A DNA stretch of 6,163 bases, taken from the NCBI GenBank assembly GCA_012727515.1, contig JAAYGZ010000216.1, positions 1 to 6,163 on the forward strand, given 5' to 3'. Source of the stretch: Desulfovibrionales bacterium. Its GTDB lineage: Bacteria > Desulfobacterota > Desulfovibrionia > Desulfovibrionales > Desulfomicrobiaceae. Under the pieces are notes generated by a model. It was given only the letters and a program-made list of their open reading frames with translations, was not told the DNA's origin and did not search any database. Position 1 is the first letter of the stretch. The number at the start of each line of letters is the position of its first letter. Below are positions 1-6,163 of this stretch, piece by piece. Made by a program: the position numbers and the translations under genes.

Positions 1-826
<826 letters not shown>

Positions 827-833
827 TCATATG

Positions 834-1895
834 TTATTCAACAGAATCCATTTCCTCGGACGCCACAGGCTGCTCTGGCACCGGCATGCCCAGATGCTCC
901 AGCAGAGCGCGTTCGATCTGCATCCGTAAGTCATCGTTTTCCTGCAAAAAAGCGCGTACATTTTCCTTGCCCTGGCCCAACCGCTCTGCCCCAAAAGCAT
1001 ACCAGGCTCCGCTTTTATCCACGATGCCTTGCTCCACGCCCAAATCAATCAGCTCTCCAGCCCGGGAAATACCTGTGCCAAAAAGAATGTCATACTCAGC
1101 TTCCCGAAAAGGCGGAGCCATCTTGTTCTTGGCCACTTTGACCCGCACCCTGTTGCCGTAAGACTCTTCTTTATCTTTTAAAGTCTGGATACGGCGCACG
1201 TCCAGACGCACTGAAGAGTAAAATTTGAGTGCATTACCGCCAGTGGTTGTTTCTGGGCTGCCATAGCCAGTCATGCCAATTTTCATGCGCAACTGGTTAA
1301 TGAAAACAAGCGCTGTTTTGGATTTATGAATGGTTCCGGTTAGTTTGCGCATGGCATGAGACATAAGCCGGGCCTGCCCGCCAACCTGGGTTTCACCCAT
1401 ATTGCCATCCAGCTCTGCCTGGGGAATGAGCGCAGCCACAGAGTCAACAACAACAATATCCACTGCCCCGGAGCGCACCAGCATATCGGCAATTTCCAGG
1501 GCCTGCTCGCCATAATCAGGCTGGGAAATAAGCAGATCTTCGGTCCTGACCCCCAGTCGCCGGGCATAATTGACATCCAGGGCGTGTTCTGCGTCAATAA
1601 AGGCAGCTACTCCGCCAAGTTTCTGGGCTTCTGCAATAATGTGCAGGGCCTGGGTAGTTTTACCTGAAGACTCCGGACCAAAAATTTCCGTTACCCTGCC
1701 ACGGGGAATGCCCCCAATACCCAGGGCTAAATCAAGGGCAATAGACCCGGTAGGAATGACCGGCACCACCTGATGTGACGAGTCAGACAAACGCATGACC
1801 GATCCCTGGCCATAACGCCGTTCAATGGTAGCCAGCGCTGTTTCTAATGCTTCGCGGCGGGCCTCTTCAGGGGTCGCGGGTTTGGGGCGAGCCAT
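834..1895 (-). CDS. recA: RecA recombinase, complete
   Basis: RecA is an ATP-dependent DNA strand-exchange protein. It forms filaments on single-stranded DNA, drives homologous recombination, and as co-protease triggers LexA cleavage in the SOS response. The product is 353 residues, the normal length. Visible features are Walker A GPESSGKT (73-80), DAEHALD with the catalytic Glu at 103, Walker B VDIVVVDS (145-152), loop L1 around [10 protein letters not shown] (164-173), [10 protein letters not shown] with the sensor Gln at 201, and the L2-region motif [13 protein letters not shown] (214-226). The acidic tail [13 protein letters not shown] is typical. ATG at 1895 has GGAG 6 bases upstream. 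One oddity is Gln82 two residues after the Walker A Thr, where most RecA proteins have Leu or another hydrophobic residue. The gene is upstream of alaS on the same strand and divergent from sodB. No recognisable SOS box was found by eye. Confidence 0.98.
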   Translation of the reverse strand: MARPKPATPEEARREALETALATIERRYGQGSVMRLSDSSHQVVPVIPTGSIALDLALGIGGIPRGRVTEIFGPESSGKTTQALHIIAEAQKLGGVAAFIDAEHALDVNYARRLGVRTEDLLISQPDYGEQALEIADMLVRSGAVDIVVVDSVAALIPQAELDGNMGETQVGGQARLMSHAMRKLTGTIHKSKTALVFINQLRMKIGMTGYGSPETTTGGNALKFYSSVRLDVRRIQTLKDKEESYGNRVRVKVAKNKMAPPFREAEYDILFGTGISRAGELIDLGVEQGIVDKSGAWYAFGAERLGQGKENVRAFLQENDDLRMQIERALLEHLGMPVPEQPVASEEMDSVE

Positions 1896-1974
1896 GACAT
1901 ACTCCGTGGAAAATGGTTAAAAAGAAAAACCGCGCCAGGCCATCAGCAACAAAATGAACCCAACGCGGCCTAGA

Positions 1975-2003
1975 GAAATAGCAAATTAGCGCACAGAGGG
2001 CAA
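1975..2003 (-). promoter_or_regulatory. Weak candidate recA promoter
   Basis: Read leftward, TTGCCC (2003-1998) and TATTTC (1980-1975) are separated by 17 bases, matching the sigma-70 consensus at 4 of 6 and 3 of 6 positions. Transcription would begin near 1968, leaving a leader of about 73 bases before recA. The match is poor and other positions in the gap are possible. Confidence 0.2.
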
Positions 2004-2195
2004 ATACGGAAAAGGTGCAAAAGGCCATGCTGTATTCATATTTTCCAGAACCGCCAGCCCTGGCCCCACTGCGTTATGAACCAAGCTGACCTGTAAATCG
2101 GATATGCCCTGTTGACAGATTCCCTGCATTGCTTCACCCTATATGTGATCGTTGACCCACGCCGCAAGAAACACACGGCAAACTCAAACCATCTT

Positions 2196-2202
2196 AAGGA
2201 GG
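2196..2202 (+). promoter_or_regulatory. Strong ribosome binding site of sodB, decides the start
   Basis: AAGGAGG lies 5 bases before the ATG at 2208. It settles the start of sodB, because the reading frame is open 96 bases further upstream to a TTG at 2112 that has no comparable site. Confidence 0.85.
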
Positions 2203-2207
2203 CTTGT

Positions 2208-2807
2208 ATGATCTTCATGCTCCCGGACCTTCCCTATGCCAAGGACAGTTTAAGCCCGTACATCAGCGCCAAAACCTTTGATTTTCATCATGGCAAACAC
2301 CACCAACTTTACATTGACAATACCAATAAACTGGTGACTGGCTCAGATCTGGATGGCAAAAATCTTCCAACCATCATCACAACTACAGCAGGAGATCCTG
2401 CCCGTATTGGCATTTTTAACAACGCAGCACAGACCTGGAACCATTCTTTTTATTGGCAATGTATGAAACCTGGCGGGGGCGGAGCGCCTGGCGGAAATAT
2501 TGCGGAGCGGATTACCCAGACGTTTGGAAGCTACGAAAATTTTGCTCAGGCATTTAAAGATGCGGGCATGACCCAGTTTGGCAGTGGCTGGGCCTGGTTA
2601 GTGGAAAAAAATGACACACTGGAAATAATGAAAACACCTAATGCTGATACACCCATGGCTCATGGAGCAACAGCGCTCTTAACCGCAGATGTGTGGGAAC
2701 ACGCCTATTATATTGATTATCAGAACCGACGCGCAGATTACTTGCAGGTATTTTTAGATAAGCTGGTAGATTGGGACTTTGTGAATAAGCAGCTTGTAAA
2801 AAAGTAA
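2208..2807 (+). CDS. sodB: Superoxide dismutase, iron type, cytoplasmic
   Basis: This enzyme converts superoxide to oxygen and hydrogen peroxide; in an anaerobe it would protect against transient air exposure. The product is 199 residues, close to the usual 190-200. Metal ligands can be placed by alignment to E. coli SodB: His27 (in FHHGKHH), His79 (AAQTWNHSFYW), and Asp161 and His165 (DVWEHAYYIDY). Gln75 in the N-terminal half (NNAAQ) is the Fe-type position of the active-site Gln, so iron is more likely than manganese, although cambialistic use cannot be excluded. GSGWAWLV (125-132) is also family-typical. There is no signal peptide, so it should be cytoplasmic. The start ATG follows AAGGAGG by 5 bases. 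The gene is divergent from recA, convergent with rpmB, and appears to be a single-gene unit closed by the stem-loop at 2824-2859. Confidence 0.96.
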   Translation: MIFMLPDLPYAKDSLSPYISAKTFDFHHGKHHQLYIDNTNKLVTGSDLDGKNLPTIITTTAGDPARIGIFNNAAQTWNHSFYWQCMKPGGGGAPGGNIAERITQTFGSYENFAQAFKDAGMTQFGSGWAWLVEKNDTLEIMKTPNADTPMAHGATALLTADVWEHAYYIDYQNRRADYLQVFLDKLVDWDFVNKQLVKK

Positions 2808-2823
2808 TAAACCGCTTGATGAA

Positions 2824-2859
2824 AATAAATAAGGCGACCCGGTGGTCGCCTTATTTATT
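2824..2859. terminator. Bidirectional intrinsic terminator between sodB and rpmB
   Basis: AATAAATAAGGCGACC (2824-2839) pairs perfectly with GGTCGCCTTATTTATT (2844-2859) around a 4-base loop, CGGT. The 16-bp stem has a GC-rich upper half and an A/T lower half, so each strand emits a GC stem followed by a U-rich tail. It starts 17 bases after the sodB stop and ends 21 bases past the rpmB stop. The tail is slightly richer in U on the minus strand (TTATTTATTTTC). Confidence 0.93.
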
Positions 2860-2879
2860 GGTGAACATAAAACGAACAA

Positions 2880-3080
2880 CTAGCTTGCCGCTGGCTTAGT
2901 CACTGCACCGGAGCGAATGCACCGTGTACAGACCCGACCGCGACGCACTTCGCCAGATGCCAATTGCATACGCACAGACTGCAAATTGGGCATGAAACGA
3001 CGTTTGTTTTTGTTGTTAGCATGGCTGACATTATTGCCCACCTGGGGAGTTTTTCCACAAATTTCACAAACCTTTGACAT
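2880..3080 (-). CDS. rpmB: Large-subunit ribosomal protein L28 (bL28)
   Basis: This is a structural protein of the 50S ribosomal subunit. The product is 66 residues, slightly short but normal for the zinc-binding form. It opens with [20 protein letters not shown], continues with [13 protein letters not shown] (26-38), and closes with [12 protein letters not shown] (49-60). Two Cys pairs, C5-x2-C8 and C51-x2-C54, make a four-Cys zinc site, so this is the C+ paralogue type. ATG at 3080 is preceded by AGGAGG at 6 bases. It stands alone on the minus strand, divergent from the DUF177-rpmF operon and convergent with sodB. Its upstream region carries a long inverted repeat that may lie in the mRNA leader. 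Confidence 0.96.
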   Translation of the reverse strand: MSKVCEICGKTPQVGNNVSHANNKNKRRFMPNLQSVRMQLASGEVRRGRVCTRCIRSGAVTKPAAS

Positions 3081-3114
3081 AACAGTCCTCCTAACGAGTG
3101 CTTAAATATCCCGG

Positions 3115-3161
3115 CTGTCATGGCCTGGCAGCTTCGAGATTATCCGGCAGGCCATGAACAG
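3115..3161 (-). other. Inverted repeat upstream of rpmB, possible leader hairpin
   Basis: CATGGCCTG (3119-3127) pairs with CAGGCCATG (3148-3156) around a 20-base loop. The stem continues with CTGT (3115-3118) against ACAG (3158-3161) if one A (3157) bulges, for 13 pairs in all. It ends 34 bases before the rpmB start codon. If the candidate promoter at 3186-3214 is right, the element lies inside the rpmB leader RNA. There is no U-tract after it, so it is not a simple terminator. A DNA-level protein binding site is the alternative. Confidence 0.5.
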
Positions 3162-3185
3162 ATTTTGCTGCCTGAAGAATTTGGG

Positions 3186-3214
3186 TGCATAGACCGAGCA
3201 GTAACAAATAGCAA
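3186..3214 (-). promoter_or_regulatory. Candidate rpmB promoter
   Basis: Read leftward, TTGCTA (3214-3209) and TATGCA (3191-3186) are separated by exactly 17 bases. Each matches the sigma-70 consensus only partly (4 of 6 for the -35, 4 or fewer for the -10). Transcription would begin near 3179, giving a leader of about 100 bases that contains the inverted repeat at 3115-3161. Confidence 0.35.
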
Positions 3215-3224
3215 GCAAAAATCC

Positions 3225-3252
3225 TTGACAAGGAAAAGGAGACAACTATAGG
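3225..3252 (+). promoter_or_regulatory. Sigma-70-like promoter of the DUF177-rpmF-plsX-fabH operon
   Basis: A perfect TTGACA (3225-3230) is followed after 16 bases by TATAGG (3247-3252, 4 of 6). The predicted start near 3259 leaves a leader of only about 15 bases, ending in the GAGG that precedes the GTG at 3274. This is the best promoter match in the window and lies just upstream of the first operon gene. Confidence 0.65.
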
Positions 3253-3273
3253 TTCTTTTTTTCGAGGTACAAA

Positions 3274-3801
3274 GTGGAACATTGGATTACGCTCACAAAC
3301 CTCCCGGCATCTGGTCGGGAATTTTTGTTTGAGGACCAGGAGGTCTGGAAAACCTTATGGGCTGATGCACAGTATGATATACACGTGCACACTCCGCTTG
3401 TTGCCACCATCAGCGTCTTTCCGCATGCGGATGGTTTCCTGGTTAAAGGCAGGCTTACCGGTGCTGTGGAATCTCCGTGCCATCGCTGCATGGAGCCGGC
3501 ACACATTGAACTGCGTCATAATTTTGAGCTTTTTGAAGCTCTTGAAGACATTGACGAAGTGGAGGGGGAAGAGCCTCGCTTACGCCGTGTCGGCGCTGAT
3601 TGGGAACTCAACAGTACCGCGATTTTATGGGAAGAATTTGTCCTGGCAATGCCAGAAAAAATACTTTGCGCCGACATGTGTTTGGGTCTATGTCCGCGCT
3701 GCGGAAAAAATAAAAATCTGGAATCATGTGCCTGTGCCACGGCTGCACAAAATTCTGTGCTGGCAGCAGCCTTACAACGCGCACAAATAAAAATCATGTA
3801 G
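3274..3801 (+). CDS. DUF177 / YceD family protein, 50S biogenesis factor
   Basis: The product is 175 residues and belongs to the DUF177 (YceD) family, which is almost always encoded directly upstream of rpmF. In E. coli and in plants the family is linked to 23S rRNA accumulation; the exact reaction is not known. The sequence shows the conserved CHRC pair (C69, C72) after GRLTGAVESP, an acidic stretch around EDIDEVEGEE (91-100), and the C-terminal Cys cluster C132, C136, C140, C143, C152, C154 (in CADMCLGLCPRCGKN), a probable metal site. The start is GTG at 3274, with GAGG 6 bases upstream. It is first in the operon, and rpmF follows 23 bases after its TAG stop. Family membership is confident; the role is inferred from the family and context. 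Confidence 0.9.
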   Translation: MEHWITLTNLPASGREFLFEDQEVWKTLWADAQYDIHVHTPLVATISVFPHADGFLVKGRLTGAVESPCHRCMEPAHIELRHNFELFEALEDIDEVEGEEPRLRRVGADWELNSTAILWEEFVLAMPEKILCADMCLGLCPRCGKNKNLESCACATAAQNSVLAAALQRAQIKIM

Positions 3802-3824
3802 AATTCATACGATAGAGGTGTATC

Positions 3825-4004
3825 ATGCCATTACCCAAGAAAAAAACGTCTAAGTCCAGAAGAAATATGCGTCGTTCCCACGACCATGTTGCTATCCCTA
3901 ATGTTGTGTATTGTGAATGCGGAGAAGCCACCCTGTCCCACTGCATTTGTCCGGGCTGTGGCAAGTACAAGGGCCGCCAATACGCCAAGGTAGCAGATGC
4001 CTAA
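3825..4004 (+). CDS. rpmF: Large-subunit ribosomal protein L32 (bL32)
   Basis: This is a small structural protein of the 50S subunit, 59 residues, reading MPLPKKKTSKSRRNMRRSHD at the N-terminus. The basic N-terminal half (residues 5-18) is typical of L32, and the second half is a zinc ribbon: C30-E-C32-G, then H39, C40, C42-P-G-C45-G, then KYKGRQ. The first pair is C-x-C rather than the common C-x2-C, and C40 stands where Arg is usual. ATG at 3825 has GAGG 6 bases upstream. The last 8 bases overlap the start of plsX, which suggests translational coupling. Placement after DUF177 and before plsX is the classic order. Confidence 0.95.
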   Translation: MPLPKKKTSKSRRNMRRSHDHVAIPNVVYCECGEATLSHCICPGCGKYKGRQYAKVADA

Positions 4005-5064
4005 ACCCATCTGCCTCGCCGTTGACGCAATGGGGGGAGATTTTGGCCCGGAGATAAATGTTCCGGGCTCTCTTGTTGCTGCACGCGAGACAGGGGCGCG
4101 TGTTATTTTAGTAGGTAATGAGGATGCTATTCAGGCAGAACTCAGCAAACACCGCCACAATGATGTTGAGATTGAAATTGTCCATACCACGCAACTAGCT
4201 GGCATGGCTGAAAAGCCTTCAGATATCCTACGCCGCAAAAAAGACAGTTCCATTCAGGTTGCCTTTCGTCTGGTCCGGGAAGGCCGCGCTCAGGGCGTGG
4301 TCACTGCGGGCAATTCCGGCGCAGCTCTTGCCTGTGGTATGTTTATTTTAGGGCGCATCAATGGTGTGGATCGACCAGCCTTGGCTTCCATCATGCCAAC
4401 GCTCAAAAATCCCGTGGTACTTATTGATGTAGGAGCCAATGCTGACTGCAAGCCATACAATTTGGTCCAGTTTGGTCTGATGGCTGACATATTAGCCAAG
4501 CATGTTTTGGGTGTTGTTACCCCCAAAGTGGGCATTTTGAGTATTGGCGAAGAAGAAGGCAAGGGCAACTCACTGACCAAAGAAGCACATGCCTTGCTGA
4601 AAAGCTCCTCTCTGAATTTTATTGGTAATGTGGAAGGTCGCGATGTGTTTGCAGGCAATACAGATGTGATTGTCTGTGACGGATTTGTAGGCAATGTAGC
4701 CTTAAAGCTCAGTGAAGGGTTGGGCAATGCCCTGGCCTCCATGCTCAGGACAGAATTAAAAAAATCTATCTGGTCCAGACTCGGCACCCTTATTGCGCTA
4801 CCAGCCTTTAAACGCTTTGGGAAAAAAATTGACTACGCCGAATATGGAGGAGCGCTTATTTTAGGGCTCAATGGTATTGCCATTGTCTGCCATGGCTCAT
4901 CCCCTGCACGGGCCATTACCACTGCCTTGCAGCAAGCAGCTCTCTTTGTGGACAAAAAAGCCAATGAGCAGCTTGTAGCTGCCTTGCATGTCAATACTGA
5001 ACTCAGTCTTTTCTCCCGCGCCGGACGCACACTTGCAAGTCGGCAGGAGGCTTCGGCTCTTTAA
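3997..5064 (+). CDS. plsX: Phosphate acyltransferase PlsX
   Basis: PlsX moves the fatty-acyl chain from acyl-ACP to inorganic phosphate, making acyl-phosphate. PlsY then uses this to acylate glycerol-3-phosphate, the first step of phospholipid synthesis. It is a soluble protein that associates with the inner face of the membrane. The product is 355 residues, a normal length. Family motifs are AVDAMGGDFGPE (8-19), TAGNSGA (103-109), LIDVGANADCKP (142-153), GNVEGRDVFAG (210-220), VCDGFVGNVALK (226-237), YAEYGGALILGLNG (280-293) and CHGSS (298-302). The ATG overlaps the end of rpmF by 8 bases, and AAGG lies 6 bases before it within rpmF. fabH follows after 40 bases. Confidence 0.97.
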   Translation: MPKPICLAVDAMGGDFGPEINVPGSLVAARETGARVILVGNEDAIQAELSKHRHNDVEIEIVHTTQLAGMAEKPSDILRRKKDSSIQVAFRLVREGRAQGVVTAGNSGAALACGMFILGRINGVDRPALASIMPTLKNPVVLIDVGANADCKPYNLVQFGLMADILAKHVLGVVTPKVGILSIGEEEGKGNSLTKEAHALLKSSSLNFIGNVEGRDVFAGNTDVIVCDGFVGNVALKLSEGLGNALASMLRTELKKSIWSRLGTLIALPAFKRFGKKIDYAEYGGALILGLNGIAIVCHGSSPARAITTALQQAALFVDKKANEQLVAALHVNTELSLFSRAGRTLASRQEASAL

Positions 5065-5073
5065 GTCCGAGGC
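5050..5073 (+). other. Small hairpin spanning the plsX stop codon
   Basis: GCTTCGG (5050-5056) pairs with CCGAGGC (5067-5073), seven pairs including one G-T, around a 10-base loop that contains the plsX TAA. It is followed by GTCTTTCC, a poor U-tract. It could be a weak attenuator or an mRNA-processing or stability element between plsX and fabH, or chance. Confidence 0.3.
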
Positions 5074-5104
5074 GTCTTTCCACTGCACGAGGTAATTCTA
5101 TACT

Positions 5105-6094
5105 ATGAATTCAGGATGTTCCATTGTCGGCCTGGGCCTGCATCTTCCACGCACCTGCGTTACCAATGCAGAGCTTGAACGCATTGTCGAGACATCAGAT
5201 GAATGGATTCGCACCCGCTCTGGTATTACTACCCGCTATTTTGCCCAACCAGACGAAACCTGCTCTGTGCTGGCCTATCACGCGGCAACTGCAGCCCTGC
5301 GTGATGCAGGCATGTCTGCGCATGAACTGACGCATATCTTTGTTGGCACCTTTTCCGGTGACTACAACCTGCCCACCACTGCCTGCTTACTGCAGAATAT
5401 GCTTGGTATTGCCGGTATTCCGGCCGTTGATCTTGCCGCGGCCTGCACGGGCTTTTTATATGGATTAGAATCTGCGCGGGCCTTTACCTCTTTGTATCCT
5501 GAGGCCAGAATTCTGGTTGTCGGCAGTGAAGTCACGACCTCACGCATCAATTTTGAAGATCGCACCACCTGTGTTCTGTTTGGTGATGGCGCTGGCGCGG
5601 CCATTGCGACCGGACAAGCCAACCCTGGTCCTATCCGTGTTCTTGACGTCATGCTCAAGGCTGATGGCTCTGTAGGCCACTTGCTGACAGTCCGGGGCGG
5701 GGGGTCTGCCTGTAGGCCCGTGCTGCACGAATCTATTGGGCCAGAATACTTTGTGCAGATGCAGGGCCGCGAAGTATTCAAACACGCGGTGCGCTTTATG
5801 GCTGATATTTCTTCCACCCTGATTCAACGCAATGGATTGCGCCCCGAAGATATTGATCTTTTTATCCCACATCAGGCTAATTTACGCATTATTGAAGCAG
5901 TGGCTAAAAAACTTGGCGTGAGCATGGAGCAATTTTTCGTCAATGTGGACCGCATTGGCAACACCTCTGCTGCATCAGTGCCCATTGCGCTGACCGAAGC
6001 CAGAGCAATGGGTCGTATTCAGCCAGGAATGAAGGTACTTCTCACTGCTTTTGGCGGCGGTTTTACCTGGGGCGCGGCCTTGTTGCAATTTTAA
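5105..6094 (+). CDS. fabH: Beta-ketoacyl-ACP synthase III
   Basis: FabH starts type II fatty-acid synthesis by condensing an acyl-CoA primer (usually acetyl-CoA) with malonyl-ACP to give acetoacetyl-ACP. It is a cytoplasmic homodimer. The product is 329 residues, full length. The catalytic triad is visible: Cys114 in DLAAACTGFLYG, His256 in IPHQANLRI, and Asn286 in RIGNTSAASVP. Other family motifs are SDEWIRTRSGITTR (31-44), LFGDGAGAA (158-166) and the C-terminal LLTAFGGGFTWGAALL (312-327). Start ATG at 5105 is the first possible one, because a TAA lies in frame at 5093. The only Shine-Dalgarno match, GAGG at 5089-5092, is 12 bases away, longer than usual. It belongs to the plsX operon, and the next gene begins 49 bases downstream. 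Confidence 0.97.
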   Translation: MNSGCSIVGLGLHLPRTCVTNAELERIVETSDEWIRTRSGITTRYFAQPDETCSVLAYHAATAALRDAGMSAHELTHIFVGTFSGDYNLPTTACLLQNMLGIAGIPAVDLAAACTGFLYGLESARAFTSLYPEARILVVGSEVTTSRINFEDRTTCVLFGDGAGAAIATGQANPGPIRVLDVMLKADGSVGHLLTVRGGGSACRPVLHESIGPEYFVQMQGREVFKHAVRFMADISSTLIQRNGLRPEDIDLFIPHQANLRIIEAVAKKLGVSMEQFFVNVDRIGNTSAASVPIALTEARAMGRIQPGMKVLLTAFGGGFTWGAALLQF

Positions 6095-6143
6095 GCTCCT
6101 TTTCGTAAGTCGTGAACCTTTCAATCAAGCTCGCGAGGAAGAC

Positions 6144-6163
6144 ATGACCGATCAGATCAAGAC
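6144..6163 (+). CDS. Start of next operon gene, probably fabG (partial, cut by right edge)
   Basis: ATG at 6144 opens a reading frame encoding MTDQIK before the window ends. GAGG (6135-6138) lies 5 bases upstream, a good ribosome binding site. In Desulfovibrio-type genomes fabG (3-oxoacyl-ACP reductase) normally follows fabH, and FabG proteins often begin with a short polar stretch before TALVTGG. Six residues cannot confirm this; the name is inferred from gene order only. Confidence 0.5.

Larger units (their letters stand above)
1896..2207. other. Divergent recA/sodB intergenic region
   Basis: This 312-base gap holds no convincing gene. It must carry the start signals of recA (leftward) and sodB (rightward). 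On the recA side, GGAG lies 6 bases before the ATG. A weak promoter candidate is listed separately. On the sodB side a perfect TTGACA (2112-2117) is followed by TATATG (2140-2145), but the 22-base spacing is too long for a standard sigma-70 promoter. A 12-base dyad, GCCAG-CC-CTGGC, sits at 2053-2064 and is a possible operator, purely by symmetry. Two copies of ATGAACC (about 1954 and 2077) appear by chance-level similarity. No tRNA, small-RNA hairpin with U-tract, or IS end is visible. Confidence 0.6.

Noticed and set aside
1356..1667. Open frame on the plus strand inside recA
   Set aside because: It is a shadow of the conserved recA coding sequence; the opposite-strand protein has every RecA motif.
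2061..2076. TGGC...TGC as a sigma-54 promoter
   Set aside because: The GG and GC are 7 bases apart instead of 10, so it does not fit the -24/-12 rule.
2109..2118. CTGTTGACAG palindrome as a LexA box
   Set aside because: The half-sites match CTGT/ACAG, but the 2-base spacing is not that of the known operator, and it lies far from recA near sodB.
2112..2207. Possible 32-residue N-terminal extension of sodB from a TTG start
   Set aside because: The extension is not like any SOD N-terminus and is not a signal peptide. AAGGAGG at 2196-2202 points to ATG 2208, where the protein begins like other Fe-SODs.
2036..2218. 60-codon minus-strand frame in the recA/sodB gap
   Set aside because: No ribosome site, no recognisable sequence, and it overlaps the start and ribosome site of sodB.
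4290..4787. 165-codon open frame antisense to plsX
   Set aside because: It lies fully inside a clear plsX gene and has no ribosome site or recognisable domain; it is a mirror of plsX codon use.
5362..5817. 151-codon open frame antisense to fabH
   Set aside because: It lies fully inside fabH, with low-complexity composition expected from the opposite strand; no supporting signals.

Overview
This window reads as ordinary core chromosome from a sulfate-reducing deltaproteobacterium of the Desulfovibrio type (Desulfovibrionales). The assignment rests on three points: the alaS-recA pair, the cluster DUF177-rpmF-plsX-fabH, and protein details typical of that group (a Cys-rich stretch in AlaS, the RecA L2-region sequence, a C-x-C zinc pair in L32). 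This is recognition from memory, not a database search. Base composition looks roughly balanced, and no gene stands out as foreign.

Left third (1-1895, minus strand): recA (834-1895) is followed 76 bases downstream by the 5' part of alaS (start at 757, running off the left edge). No convincing terminator separates them, so they are probably co-transcribed. Transcription would start in a 312-base gap (1896-2207), which lies between the divergent recA and sodB genes.

Middle (2208-3080): sodB, an iron-type cytoplasmic superoxide dismutase, runs rightward. It converges on rpmB (ribosomal protein L28, minus strand). Between the two is a perfect 16-bp stem-loop that should terminate transcription from both sides.

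Right half (3081-6163): a 193-base divergent region separates rpmB from a rightward operon. It holds a good sigma-70-like promoter for the operon, a weaker candidate for rpmB, and a long inverted repeat that would fall in the rpmB leader. The operon is the DUF177/YceD protein, rpmF (L32; 59 codons, overlapping plsX by 8 bases), plsX, fabH, and the first codons of another gene (probably fabG). It couples large-subunit ribosome biogenesis with the start of fatty-acid and phospholipid synthesis. PlsX makes acyl-phosphate for membrane lipids and FabH makes the first condensation product for chain elongation.

I see no mobile element, CRISPR array, tRNA, rRNA, phage gene or defence system. No new system is evident. 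The most useful second looks are an unusual Gln just after the RecA Walker A motif, the structured rpmB leader, the bidirectional terminator, and the zinc-site variants in L32 and AlaS.
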